Both the position numbers and the translations under genes were made by a program. A stretch of 64,000 nucleotides of DNA from NCBI GenBank assembly GCA_007258455.2, contig VDFB02139289.1:1-64000 (forward strand), read 5' to 3'. Origin of the DNA: Sequoia sempervirens (Eukaryota > Streptophyta > Pinopsida > Cupressales > Cupressaceae). The notes beneath the pieces were generated by a model that was not told where the DNA came from, searched no databases, and saw only the letters and a list, made by a program, of their open reading frames with translations. Positions 24,039-36,354 of this stretch are shown here, piece after piece (the stretch's first letter is position 1; every line of letters starts with the position of its first letter).

Positions 24039-24043
24039 GGATA
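24039..24043. other. Target-site duplication ggata, left copy
   Basis: The five bases ggata lie just before the TG end of the giant element and again at 44699-44703 just after its CA end. The uninterrupted paralogue reads catgatactaat at about 61391-61403. A five-base duplication is normal for gypsy integrases. Confidence 0.8.
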
Positions 24044-24960
24044 TGTTGATGGTGTTTTCTGCACAACAACAACCCAAACAGAATATGCTATTATATCTCT
24101 CTTTAAAGGTAAATCTATATCAAGAAGAATCAAGAGATAACACTAAGGTCTCTAATGTTAGATATTCACAAAGCACAAACAACTCAGTGATAAATGTGAA
24201 AATGTTGGTAACCACAAAGGGACCTTATTACAAGAAAATACTAAATCCTTAAATTTATCAGATCTAGCAATATGGTGATACTTTTAATCCTAAATCTAAC
24301 CCAAATTACAAAAGAAATAGCAAAAGAGATAAGGGATTTAGAGGGATTCTTCAATTTAACACTAACTCCTAAGATTAACAATGCAAATGATGAAACACTT
24401 GAAATGGACCAATCCCTCAGAAACTGACTCCTACTTGACCTAGATGAACCTGCAATCTTATAGAAATAGTGCAATCTTCTAAGGTATTAAAGATTTTTAG
24501 ATCATGAATATTCATTCAAAACAACCTGATTGCAATTACAATGAACTAACATTCACAATTGAACTAAGCACAATGAATTTAAAGTCTAGGCTAACTTTGT
24601 AAAGCAACTAACAATCAACTAGCTACCTAGAGTATGGACTAGAGATTGCTACAACACCTCAAGCATCAAACCATAAACATTATCAATTCTTATAAAATTC
24701 AACCTAGCACATATATCAAATAAACTTAAGTAACTTCCAAAGATAGAATCACAGGAACCATGCCAGGTAGAATTCAACACAAGAAAGGCACCAAATCACA
24801 ATGTTTTCACTTAAATTAAATCACCCAAAGTAGCAACAATTCTAGTCTTCTGTTACAACACTTGCTTGAAAATAAGACTAACTCCTAACTCTAGCTCTTG
24901 CTACACTACTTAATTCACTCTTATATAAAACTATATAGCTCTTACAAGTGAGGAAGAATG

Positions 24961-24972
24961 CCATATTTATAG
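24961..24972 (-). promoter_or_regulatory. TATA-like site in giant LTR (3' copy)
   Basis: Minus CTATAAATATGG, preserved at 39194-39205 in the other LTR. It is downstream of the U3 coding region in element orientation, which would place that coding region upstream of the transcription start. Confidence 0.5.
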
Positions 24973-25183
24973 AAACCCCCAAGATATGTTAGAATAATTA
25001 AGGTTTACAATAATAAATGGCCACAAAACAAGTCATCCAGGAGGAATTCAAAATAAAGTAAAATATGCATTAAATGCATGTACTCCATTCAGGTTGGCCT
25101 GGGATTTCCAACATAGCCTGGTCCAATGCATCTGAAGGAGAAGAAAAATAATGGGTAAGCACAAATTCTGATGAAGCATTGCA

Positions 25184-28100
25184 TTAAATACTTCCCCCTT
25201 TATCCTTAGAATACTCCATCTTATCCCGCACCATCAAAATAATCCTATCCAAGTTGGCCAAAGGTGGCATAGTTAAAATCTTAATTCTCCTTTCAATGGA
25301 CTTGATATCTTCTCTTGACTTTTTTATAGTTTTATCCCAATCTACCTTACTGGTTTGATATTTATCAATTACTGCAATGTAGGTAGCGTCATCATCCAAC
25401 TAACGTTCAATGACTGGACCTTCATTGAATAGAGAATACACATCTTGCCACCATTTTCTCAATTGCTCCAAACTCATATGTTTTGGCACAAACCTCTTTC
25501 TCCTTGATATAACTTCAAATAAAGAAATGCACCTATTGTAGATTTTAGTCAAGGTGTCCTTAATTTGTTTCCCTTGCTTATACATCTTCTTTAAAATATT
25601 TTTCCTTATTTGCAAAGCTTCAAACCACTCCCAAGGTTCTGTAGCTCTGGACGAGGTAATAATTCCATCACTTATCAATTTTTCAGTATATTCCATGATG
25701 GTTTTAGTCTTTGCAACAGGAGATCCACATCCTCCTTATCCTGAGCTAGCAAATTCCTTAACCAATCTATTGATCTCATAGCATCTCCTCCAGTTGAAAG
25801 GATGTCTTTGATAGCATGATCTCCCTTAATTTTCACTCCCTATAACCAACCAATCATAGCATGTGTGGTGCTTTTCATTCTCTCCAACTTAGATATTGTT
25901 TCTTGTGGAGGGAAGCTTGCAAGAGATGATGAGGAGCTGATGGATTGCAAAGGTTTCATCAAATATTTTAGATATCTCTTGAGATTATCATTTTCCTTCT
26001 TCAATTCTTGCTTGGTTTGTACTTCTTTCCTCAACCTACCCAAGATCATAGCACTAGAGCCTTCATACTCTTCAATCTCTTGTTCCATGGAAGTAGGCCC
26101 TAGGTTGATAGTTTGCACATTGTAGTCACTTCCAATCACATCATCCCTATTATTATTAGGATTAGGAGTAGCAATGTGAACCACCCCATTATTTGATTCA
26201 TCTCTCTCAATCTTAGAGATAACCCTAGATTTCTTCTTTGATTTACCCTTTCCTATATTCACCAATAACTCATCCCAATTAGGAGGAGTATCGTCTAAAA
26301 CAATATGTTTACTCTTTCATTCCTTGTCCAACCAACCTAGAACAGTAGAATCTAATTGTACATTGCTTTGGCCAACTTCATCCCATTGATCCCTAGGTAT
26401 ATCCTTGCTCAAATCTTGTTTCTCATAAATCTTGTCAACTTTATCTTCTTTTTCTTTATCATGCTCTTCTTCTTCATGTACCGGTGATGGAGTCTTAACT
26501 TGCATTTCTTCTCTCTGAGGAGGTCTATTTTCTTCACTTCTTACAGGTGAATCCTCATAAGTCATCAAGGGGGACTGTAACACCCTCTCTATTTTTTCCT
26601 CAGCACTATAGAGCTCACCTTCTTGAAATTCTTCTCCTTCTGGATCTTGATGACTCTCTAACTATTTGGGTTCACCTGGTTCACTTGGTGCATTTCTAGC
26701 TTCATGGAAAGGAGGGATACTATCACATTGTTCTATAGTAGGGGTAACTAAAAGAGAATCCTTCCTTGGCACACTATCCTTGGGAGAAGTTCTTGATCAT
26801 CTTGTGTATACCTATGTTCTTTCTCCTGAGCTCTACACATTTATCATTGGTGGGCTAACTTCATCCCCTACCTTAGAGGTTCCCTTCTCTTTCTATGGTA
26901 ATTTCACTATCCTTCTTCTCTTTGGCATAGAAGCACTAGCCTCTTTTCCTTCCTTTTTAGCTTCATCCTTTATCGACTTATTTTTATTTGAGATGGGCTT
27001 CATTTTCATTGTGATAGGATTTCTTTGCTTCTTTACCTCCTGTACTTCCTCTGCTTGAAAATCTTTAATTTTTATCTTAAAAGAAGAGCTCACCTTTCCC
27101 TTACACTTAGGATCCTATTCAATTGACTCCTTAGAAGTGGAATGAGACTCCAAGTCTCCCATTAGATCATAGGTGCATTTCACACCTTCACTTTCCAACT
27201 CCCACATCTTATGCTTGAGCCATAGCTTTGTATATTTAATCAACGGAGTCATAATTTTCTCTAACTCTATTTTCTCTTCCTCTAGCGAGTCTATTTTTCC
27301 CACTAGTTTATCCTTCCTAGCCTCGTAATCATGGCCCTGAATCAAATCTCTATCATATTCAACTTGATATTGAATGGCCTTCACATTATATATCTAGACT
27401 AAGTTCACTGGTAGCCTTTAAAACTTCTTCCTTCTGATCTCAAATTCATCACTGCAATTGGCCCAATAGTCCTCTATATCATCCTTATGACAATATTCCT
27501 TGTTGGCCTTCTTCTTTGCTTCGCCAATCCTATAAAATGTAGATCTTTTAGAATGAAAAGATAAACCTAGAGTACTCATTTATTCTTCAGAAGCATAGGC
27601 CGAATTAATAGAAGGGCATGCCTCACTACTACCTATCCTCAGAGGAAAATCACCACCAAATCTAGTCTTATGTTTATCCTTTTTCACAATTGCATCAAAA
27701 TCACATATCTATCTTGTGACCTCCGAAAGTATAATGTGATATGTGGGATACCTAGGAAGTCTATATAAATCCCTCTAACAACCATCTATCCTTATATATG
27801 AAAAGGTGGAAAACTATGTAGACCAAGCCCCATACCTTTTGATTAACTCCTTAGCATTGTCAGATATTCTTAAATGCTCTACACCTTGGAGCAACCTACT
27901 GATGTACATGGTGAATGCATCATTCACCCTCATATAACTCAAGTTACCTAGGTGTAGCTGTGGATAAACCTCATAAATTAAATCCTACCCAAACACACCC
28001 CTTGTACTTAGTCTTTTGTATGGATGGAATCTTTCAAGTGCATAAACTAAGTAGGAGGTCATTGTGAAGGTCTTCATTTGTAGTACATTACACATTTGTT

Positions 28101-28828
28101 CATGAATCATGGCACTTATGATGCCTTCCCAATGGTAATCAAAATTTTGTTCCATCCTCACAATGACATGGAACGTCCAATTTTCAAACACTCTTGCACT
28201 CTTCAACCCTACCACCCTACTAAGAAGGGTGATAACATCATAGTATTCCTTCTTAAATTTATCTTTGAATAGCTGCTTAGGTAGCTTGGAAAAGTGGAAC
28301 TTAGGTTTCTCTAGCCAAAAATTGATGACCTATTGGGACTTGATGGTATCTTCATCATAAAAATTCTTTGCCACATCCATATCAAAACCCACCACATGAG
28401 ATCTGTCGGGCATGTCAAAGGTCTCGGCTATAGACACAAGATTAATGTTTGCCACAATTCTTCCTTAAGGATCGACTATCCTTTATGTACCCTTGTCATA
28501 GTGTCTAGCACACTCGAGCACCAAATCATAACACTACACTGTGGGAGGGAATCCAGCTACATGTGCCAACCCTGATTCCAATATTCTTCTAGCTAGGAAA
28601 GGAAGGTTATGTGCTACCATCTTTGTTTTAAACTCTTCATAATTCCACAATCCAACATTTGTATTGATTACCTCTGACCAGATGGAAGTCAGCTTTCTCT
28701 CAGGGATTTTTCTCTTTATATCCATTTTGATTCTTTTTTTCTTTGGAAATAATAGACCCTTTTGCACTCAAATCCATTACTCTACCCTTGGACTTGGTAG
28801 CAATCGCTTGACTTGATTCAACCTGCAT
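25184..28828 (-). pseudogene. U3-encoded ORF of unknown function, 3' LTR copy (broken)
   Basis: About 1.2 kb-codon-scale reading (roughly 1200 codons) in several frames. The best start is the ATG at 28826-28828; a run of A at about 28735 shifts the frame shortly after. Layout: N-terminal globular part (28767-27985 pieces, e.g. ILESGLAHVAGFPPTV, NWTFHVIVRMEQNFDYHWEG, IHEQMCNVLQMKTFTMTSYL); Glu/Lys-rich middle with a basic cluster (MPKRRRIVKLP, 26893-27093); acidic stretch 26583-26317; coiled-coil-like segment in 26265-25840; Trp/Lys-rich C-terminal part (WFEALQIRKN, LRKWWQDVYSLF). No family recognised. The general layout recalls plant mobile-domain or capsid-associated accessory proteins, but I cannot support that. 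Same strand as gag-pol, upstream of the TATA-like site. Confidence 0.6.
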
Positions 28829-30477
28829 TGAATAAAAAAACAATAATAAAAATCACATGAAACTTAAGATAATCTATCAAAAATGACATATTCATCTTCA
28901 ATATAAGTCCCATGATGAGAGAAATTCTCTAAAACCTCATAAGAATTATTCATCTCAAAGTTTGAGCTTTCAGTCCTCTCGCGGAATTTAGGCCAGAGAG
29001 GAATTTCAAAAAATTCCCAACCAAATGGATTTTAGAAAAATAAATGTAAAAAGCTTCCAATAATCATTTAATCAACCACCATTAACTAAGAAATATAATG
29101 ATACATCTTTTAAATAACTCAAATTGATCATACAATGCGTAAGCACTAGCGAATAAACCATGCTATCTCTCAATCTTTCATTTTTAGCAAAATTTCGGCG
29201 AATTCCACCTAGGATGAAATCCGTGAAAATAACAATAGTCTACAAACTTAGAGAAAATTAAGGGACAAAGGAAATTTTGGTAAAGTATCGAGGGAATGGA
29301 AATCCGTGAAGTAGTCTATATTATTGCGCATCCTCGAGAAAATGAAAAATTTGGGAATTTCGGCAGTTAAGGAATTTTGTGAAGACTTTGAAATTCTCAA
29401 TGTCAATGTTTCTTTGCAACTTCATTGAAATTGATCGAACGATAAAAAATTTGAAGACCTTGGGCTTGAAGCTAGCTTTATTTTAATCTCTTATAGATCA
29501 TCTTTAAATGCAAGACTTATCCTGAAGTAAATTGATAGGAATTGGTGATGCCTTAAACCCGAAACCCTAAAATTCTGCCATGAACATTCAAGACAAGCTT
29601 GGTCTCAACTTACTCCTTTTTCTAGATTTTCAAAAGATGTTTATGGCCTACACAAGCAAGCTAACTTGTAATGAAACCAAAAAAATTCTCACAAACTCAC
29701 TTGGGATCATGAATCTAACAAAATTGAATAACCCCAACTTCAAGATGTTCAATGCCCAAACATGCAGAAATTTGGACTCCAAGCACACTCAAGATGCCAA
29801 AGAATCAATCACATTCAACAATCAAAAGCAAGACAATGAATACTACCATTGATGAAGTGAAACTTGATTATATCAATGATAGATAACAATCTTTAGCACC
29901 CTAGAAAACAATAACAATTATGATGACACCTAGTAAAATCACCACCAAATCCAAGAATCCACAAATCCAACATGCCAAGTCTAGCCAAGGACTCAAGATG
30001 AATCACCTTAGATCAATAGAAAGAAAATGATAAAAATTAATGGCACAAAACTCCCCAAAATTTATTAAATACATGCCACAAAAATTATACAATCGAGCAT
30101 TAATGCAGTCGACAAGACAACCCCGACCAAAACCTAGGAATTCAATAGGACAACGGATGTTCGGAGAAATATGATCAACAGAGAATTCCACATTGTCTTA
30201 AAATTTCTGAATCATAGTGCAAAGTAGCCATCACTGGGTTTTCAAATTATTTGGGGAATTCTTCCAAGAGAGGATTTTCCCTAGAACAACGAAAAACCTG
30301 AAGTGAGTCTAAAACTTGAGATTTTCAATCAATATCATAGAGGGATCATAGGATAAACATCCAAGCTCATGCCAAAGCAAGTAATTCCTTAAGATCAAAG
30401 GGCCAAAACACCAAGAATGAAAGAAAAAGAGGGTCCCTACTTTTAGCGAGGTGTGTGTGCATAAAACTACACAAAAA

Positions 30478-31430
30478 ATGGTGATTGTTGCTAGGGAAAT
30501 GCTCCAGAGCATTTCGGTGACAAACTAGAATCAAGAACCTAGAATCTTTTGCTTCAACCCTTGCATTAGGTCATCAATTCGGCATAGTTTCAAAAATCAG
30601 AGCCAAGCAAACCATTCTTGTACTAGGGTCAAAGTGTCTGCATATGGATTCATTCTCGTTTTCCTTGGTTGCAATAAAAACCAAATTTAGTTTGACTAGG
30701 CTACATAAGGATTCTAACTCCAAAAGCAACTTGGATAGAGCCTCGCTGCTAGTCAGGCATCCATATCCTTGATGATTTTATCATTGTGATTCTCCCCGAG
30801 CATAGCTCTACTGCCAGCTAGGCATCCATAGACCCAATAGAGATACTTGGATACTCTTGATAAGTTGAGTTCATTCTTTTGATATTTCTTTTCTTTTCAC
30901 TTTTTGTTTCAACCTCTGAACAATGAAGTTCACACTTAGGGCTAAGAACCATAGTGGCGCTAAAGCAGAATATAAGATTTTTCACCTAAGCAGACTTCAT
31001 AAGGACCCCTTGCAACCCTGGAATTTTAAAAGATCTATGTAAAATGTAAGACATAAATACATTCCAGATTTAACTTAAACCCTTGGCATATCTACTCAAA
31101 ACACTTAATACATGACACAAAATAGAGGAATTTCACCAATTGACTCCAAAAAAAAGATTGAATTTTGTAGAAGAAATATTCAGAACAGTCCTAGGTAATA
31201 ATATAATTGCCATGCAGGTGCAACACACCCCAAGGAAAAATAGGAAACCCCTAAAGAAAAAGTAGAGAAAAAACAAACCAAACCACAAGAAAACCTAAAC
31301 TAACCAAAAAGGGAAACCTACTCTAACCAAAGAAAAGTAGAGAAAACCAAACAAAAAAGAAACCTATTCTAACTATGTACAAGAAAAGAGCTATAAACAC
31401 CTCAAGATTGGAATTAATGTTTCAAGTACT
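30478..31430 (-). other. Giant element region between integrase and 3' LTR
   Basis: About 950 bases with no open frame of note. It contains a 65-base imperfect duplication sharing ggcatccata (30756 and 30821). A perfect 8-base inverted repeat with a two-base loop lies at about 30498-30515 (aaatgctc/gagcattt). No purine-rich priming tract is visible on the minus strand beside the LTR edge, unlike the other elements here. Confidence 0.5.
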
Positions 31431-32574
31431 ACCCATTGATAGGTAGTGGGATATCTTCCCTAGTGAGGGTTTTCAAGCAAAAAGCATTACCTCCCAAGAT
31501 CTCTAAAATCTAATAAGGGCCAAGCCAAAGTTTGCCAAATTTGTCATGCTACCCTTTTTGGTCATGTGTTTTATCCTAGTAGAGAACCAAGTCAGAGATC
31601 CTAAATGTTTTTACCTTGGTTCTCCTATCAAACCATCTTTTAACTATGCCCTAATGCTTGGAAATTTTTTCTAAAGCTTCATCTCTTCTTTCTTCAAGGT
31701 GCAACAACTCTGCCAAGAGGGCCTCATGCTTGTTCTCTTCATCATAATATTCATGAATGAACTAAAAAGTGGGGATCCTCAATTGAATAGGAAATACAAG
31801 TTCTAGGCCATACACAAGGTGGTAAGGAGAGGTCCCTAAGGAAGTCTTTTGTCTTGTACAATCTACCCATAGAGTAAATATAAGTTGAGTGTGCCAGTCT
31901 TTGGGATTTTTCTCTAATAACTTACGAATGACCATTAAGAGGTTTTTATTGGAAGACTCAGCCAAACCATTACCTTATGGATAATAATTGGATGCAAAAT
32001 TTATTACAATCCCATGATCACAATCCCAATTAGAAAATTTCAATGATGCAAATGCAAGACCATTATCACAAACTAAAGAAAAAGGAAACCCAAAGTGATT
32101 AATAATACCCGATTCAATGAAATTGATGACCACTTCAACAGTACATTTTTTGCATGAAAGAGCCTTAATCCATCATGTGAAATAATCAATAACAGTGAGA
32201 ATATACCTATGGCCCATAGAAGAAGGTAGATTGATTGGACCTCTAAAGTCCATTCCTCACTGTGTGAAAGGTTTTACCTCAAAGACTTGTTGAAGTGGAA
32301 GAGTTGCATACTTCTCTCTATTTGTTGAAGTTTGACACACATGGAAAGTTTTAATATGGTTGTGTGTGTCCTTGAACAATGTGGGCCAATAATAACTAGC
32401 CCTTAGAATTAGGTTTGCAGTGGAAGGTGCAGATCTATGGCCAGTACCATATCTATCATGAAATTCTGCCATGACCCTTTTAGCCTCCTGTTGCACCAAA
32501 CATCTTAAATATACACCTTCATGGTGCCTTTTGTATAAGACAATTCCTTTCAACATGAACCTATCACTCTTCAA
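31431..32574 (-). pseudogene. Giant element integrase (broken)
   Basis: 32574-32257 carries the HHCC zinc-finger region: MAEFHDRYGTGHRSAPS, SYYWPTLFKDTHNHI and FHVCQTST. The core follows in broken frames: GMDFRGPINLPS (first Asp), LVCDNGLAFA (second Asp) and GNGLAESSNKNLLMVIRK (Glu). The frame 31965-31762 runs on with DWHTQLIFTLWVDCTRQKTS and SPYHLVYGLE. A C-terminal domain continues to about 31430 (DLVLY, LGPY). The catalytic triad is visible, but stops fall inside the core, e.g. in DYFT*W and YYP*GNG. Confidence 0.88.
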
Positions 32575-32805
32575 ACATAATTTCCTTCTCTATACTGCAT
32601 TAAGATGGTCAGGACACTGTTGAGTCAAGAGATAATAAATGATATCTTCATACCAACCCCCTGGAGAAACATCTTCAAGATTATAATGTTAGGCTACAAG
32701 GTCAGGGCCCATTTCTACCATTTTTCTCATAAGACTTTTCCCTCTTACCAACTTCATGGGTTGAATCTCAATATCATATTCCTATAACATGGTCACCCAC
32801 TTTGC

Positions 32806-33102
32806 TCAGCATTCTCCAAGCTCATTTTGCATCAACAACAGCTTGACTACAGGATTAGGAACTATTGCAAAGACCTTGTTCCTAAGAATATAGGGCCTAA
32901 ATTTCTTCATGGCTTTGACCAAGGAATAAGCTTTTTTTTCCACACTTAGATACCTTAGTTCTACATCCTTCAATGGTGCACTCATAAATGCTATGGGGTG
33001 TTCATTCCCTTGATTAGACTTTTGGGTCAACATGTCAGCACAAGAGTGATCAGAAGCAAATGAATATATGTAAAATGGCTTATCATAATCAGGGCTCACC
33101 AA
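32806..33102 (-). pseudogene. Giant element RNase H (gypsy type)
   Basis: A 98-codon frame with the gypsy RNase H that follows RT: KPFYIYSFASDHSCADML, where Asp is replaced by Phe in the usual TDAS site, and HPIAFMSAPLKDVELRY. The block SVEKKAYSLVKAMKKFRPYI follows. Sequence to 32575 shows a short connection domain with no recognisable fold. This is the second RNase H domain of the element, the other lying upstream of RT. Confidence 0.85.
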
Positions 33103-34361
33103 AACTAGAGCCTCAACAATGGCCCTTTTGATCTCTGCAAATGCTTCTTTAGCTTCTATACTCCATTCAACTTTAGCTTCCTACTTCAACATTGCATTCA
33201 ATGGCTTGACTATTTCTACAAATCATGTATAAACTTCCTTACAAAATTATTTTTTCCAAAGAATGACTTCATCTCCTTCTGGCTAGCTGGTGGTTGAATC
33301 TTAAGTATGGCTTCCACTCATTTAGGATCAATAGCAATGCCTTTCTCTGAAATAACATGTCCCAACAATTTTCCTTCAATAACTCCAAAGATGCACTTCT
33401 TTGGATTAAGAGATATGCCAAATTCTCTTCACCTCTGAAACACTACATAAATCGGCTATGTGATCACCTCTCTTTTCAGAAAAGACTATCAAATCATCCA
33501 TATAAATAATTATGCATTTATCAATTATATCCTAAAAATCAATGTCCATAGCTCTCTAGAATGTGGCTCTTGCATTGATCAAACCGAAAGGCATCGTCCT
33601 ATAGGTGAAAGTACCCCACTTTATGGTGAAAGTAGTTTTATGCATGTCTTCATACTGTACCATAACTTGTTTGTATCTATAGTAGTCATCTAGGAAAGAC
33701 ATCATTTGAGACCCATTGACAATCTAAAGTACTTCATCCATCGAAGGTATTGGATAATTGTCTTTTTCTGATGCTCTGTTAAGGTTCCTAAAATCCACAC
33801 GTAGTTTTATTTCACCATTATTCTTTCTCACAAGAACCAGGTTTGCAACCCAAGTTGAATGTCTAATTGTGAATATGATTTTGGCAGATAGCAGCTTATA
33901 CACTTCCTTTTGAATTACAAGCTCCAGTAAAGCATTAATCAGCCTTTTCCTCTACCTGAAGGGTCTTACTCCTGGCCTCAAAGGGATAGTGTGAGTTATA
34001 ATTTATGTGTTTTATATCTTCAATTCCTCATAGCTATCACATCTTTGTATGTATGCAATGCATCAATAATTCTTTTTTTCTCTTCTAAAGTACACACTTT
34101 ACTAATGAATACATTCTTGATATCATCTTGAGTTCCCATGTTGTATGTTTCACATTTTCCACTAATGGATTCCTTCTTAGCATCTTGTTCTTGATCTCTG
34201 ATCTTATCTAGATCAAAAATCCTTTCTAGCTGCACCATTCCTTGCGGGATAGTATTAGTCCTCAAATTAATCACCCCTTCTAAATCCATCTCTGCTTCTT
34301 GGGGTTCAGTTTCATCAATAATTTGAGAAGCAAAGACATCTGAACTTGTGATGAAATCCAA
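33103..34361 (-). pseudogene. Giant element reverse transcriptase (broken)
   Basis: 34361-34020 is the pre-RT segment (GMVQLERIFDLDKIRDQ, CTLEEKKRIIDALHTYKDV). RT blocks follow in shifting frames: PFEARSKTLQVEEKA, KTTFTIKWGTFTYRTMPFGL, INARATF and the catalytic CIIIYMDDLIVFSEK at about 33470-33520, then VEWSIEAKEAFAEIKRAI. At least ten stops or frameshifts. Homology places it among plant gypsy elements of the Tat group. Confidence 0.85.
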
Positions 34362-34619
34362 AATATTCTTATCATCTTCAAATACCTAGAAATTGGTAAC
34401 ATTGTCAGTTACTGAAGGTATTGGCGTTAATTCCACTATAAACTTCTTCAGTCTAGAGAGAGACAAAGGTTCTAAAGTACTAGCTACCTGAGCAAGGAAA
34501 TATGTTGTTTGGTTATTATTGTGTTGTATCAACTAAATGTTTAAGGTGTCAAATCCTTCAATAAGGTCCCATACTCTATCTATAATTGGTCATCCTTTGG
34601 TCATGACATGAGTACTACC

Positions 34620-34890
34620 TCTTGACTTGCTTGTTTAGTAACTCAGAGTCCCCAAAGACTTGCATAACCTTGACCTTTTTCTTCAGTGACATGAGCAACC
34701 CATGAATCAAATCCTCATATTCCACTACATTATTAGTGCAATGAAACTAAAGTATATGAGTAGCAAAGAAAGTTTTACCTGTTGGATTGATTAACTCAAA
34801 TCCTACCCCAACTCCTTGCTTCAATTTAGATCTATCAAATCTTAAGGTCCAACAACCAGCGACTGCAAACTTCCCTGCTGCATTTGTTTC
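34620..34890 (-). pseudogene. Extra (archaeal-type) RNase H domain between protease and RT
   Basis: Minus strand shows a second RNase H fold: WTLRFDRSKLKQGVGVGFEL (first Asp), INPTGKTFFATHI, TNNVVEYEDLIHGLL (catalytic Glu) and VMQVFGDSELLNKQ (next Asp). Tat-group gypsy elements are known to carry an additional archaeal-type RNase H. In the Ogre-like ones I know, it sits after RT-RNase H, but here it precedes RT. One in-frame stop falls between the first and second blocks (in HIL*FHC). Confidence 0.75.
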
Positions 34891-35399
34891 ACTATTACTA
34901 CTGGAGGACTCCTCTGAAAGCATCACTTTCTTCCCTCTCGGATCCTCTTAAATATTTTGAATATTGATTTTGACTATTGGAATAGGGTTGATACATTTTT
35001 GCACTTGTTCTATTGTAGTTTGGCAAAGGTAACAATTCAGTTCAGAGTGGGAGGCATTATGAACTTTACACCAATTTGGAAAAAGTAATTCTTCAAAATT
35101 CATTCCCCTACCTAGATAAATCTGATTTTCAACACACTTCTAAATGAATTCTTGGAAATTATCCAACAACCTGAGTTGATGATCCTCAGAAACATCATCA
35201 TTAACGGGTTCCAATAGAGCTCCAGTATCACTAGATTCAACTATGAGATCCATGGGTGTAGCATGTAGCATAAGGATTTCTTCCACATTAGATTCCTCAA
35301 AATGGGCTGCAAGTATTTAAATACCCATACTCACCTTTGATATCAATATTTCATTGGAAGTATTCTGATATTCTGCAATCATATATTTCATGTTGGGTT

Positions 35400-35880
35400 C
35401 TCTTTCAATCTTGATCTGATTTGGCACTCCCTTCTAGGGAAGCCACATATGAGAATGATCGTTTGACACATATCCATTCAAAGCCCTAGTAAAGTCTCTT
35501 CCCAAAATTAGACAATAAGCATCAGGTATATCTGCCACCTATATATTAATAACTTCTTGAATTCTAGGGTCAAAGGCAACTTGCATATGAATCATGTTTA
35601 ATTCCCCTACAACATTAACCTCAATTCTATCTAGTTGAGTAACTTTATTTTGGGAATCAACAGGAGTAATACCTAGGGCTCTACAGACACCAAAAGGCAT
35701 TACATTGGTAGAAGCACTTGAATCTAGCAAGCAATTGCGCAAGTTCTTTCCAAATATATGAATGGAGATCAGAAATGGAGGAGTGTCCATTTTCCCATGG
35801 AACAAAGTCAAGGGAGTATCCACCTGAGCAACTTGAGTTCTATCTTTCTCTTTCCCTTTATCTCTAGGTGGTATGTGAAC
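35400..35880 (-). pseudogene. Giant element aspartic protease
   Basis: The frame 35823-35539 contains LRNCLLDSSASTNVMPF, the retropepsin active site with DSS where DSG is usual, plus a predicted flap further on. The reading continues past a stop into DAYCLILGRDFTRALNGY, the second conserved block (LGRDF). It lies between gag and the extra RNase H. 34891-35399 reads as an acidic linker with no recognised domain. Confidence 0.85.
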
Positions 35881-36354
35881 CTAATTGTGAATCTATTTTT
35901 TCTCTTTTATTGGTTGAGAACTGGATACTTTATTGACACTCTCATTGACTAATTTATCTTGTGATACTGAACTTGTGTTGTAAGCTCCTAAAACTAAATT
36001 TCTAATAGTTGGAACTCTCAATAACTCAAATGCAGAGAGACTTACCTTTAGCTTCTTGAGTTCTTCTACAACATATATGGTTAGTTGTTCTACACTCAGA
36101 TTAGTAGGGGCCTCTTTTGGGTATTCCACTACCTTATCCTTACTTGCTTCAATAGTCTGTGCTTTTGACAGATCCATTGATCCCTAATCTTTAGATAAGT
36201 ATTGCATAGACACTTGAGTATATGTTGGATTATTGCCAACATTAGGATCTGGAGGAGTAGTAAAGTTGTTTTGAGGAATAGAGGTGGTGAAGGGGCCTCC
36301 GGCCTATGAACGCCTATGTGGTAGGTCCCTCATATCATATTTTTTAATAGGTCA

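Larger units (their letters stand above)
22808..24043 (-). repeat. Tat-like gypsy LTR, left copy, first part
   Basis: Matches 50342-50586 and then 60421-61395, with copia 3 absent at the equivalent point (23071-23075, cagtgacta). On the minus strand this is the U5/R side of the LTR. A TATA-like box lies at 23699-23709 (minus GTATAAAAGGG), conserved at 61049-61060. The LTR is interrupted at 24043 by the giant gypsy element and continues at 44699. Open frames here are short and not supported. Confidence 0.8.
24044..30477 (-). repeat. Giant element 3' LTR
   Basis: Direct repeat of 38277-44698 over its full length. The left end is tgttgatggtg. The right end reads cacaaaaa where the other LTR has cacaaca, so the inner terminus has mutated. 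From right to left (element direction) it holds a non-coding stretch of about 1.6 kb, the U3 coding region (28828-25184), a TATA-like site (24961-24972) and about 0.9 kb of R/U5. In 28829-30477 nothing beyond AT-rich sequence and short chance frames is seen. Confidence 0.9.

Noticed and set aside
22808..24043. Frames at 23692-23979 and 61084-61329 with similar translations as a small gene
   Set aside because: Similar because they are paralogous LTR copies. They are antisense to the element and sit on the TATA-like region, with indels that shift the frame.
24044..30477. 24-30 kb and 38-45 kb read as a segmental duplication of a host gene
   Set aside because: The repeats have TG/CA ends, a primer site inside the right copy, gag-pol between them and a 5-base target duplication with an empty paralogous site, which fits LTRs and not a host duplication.
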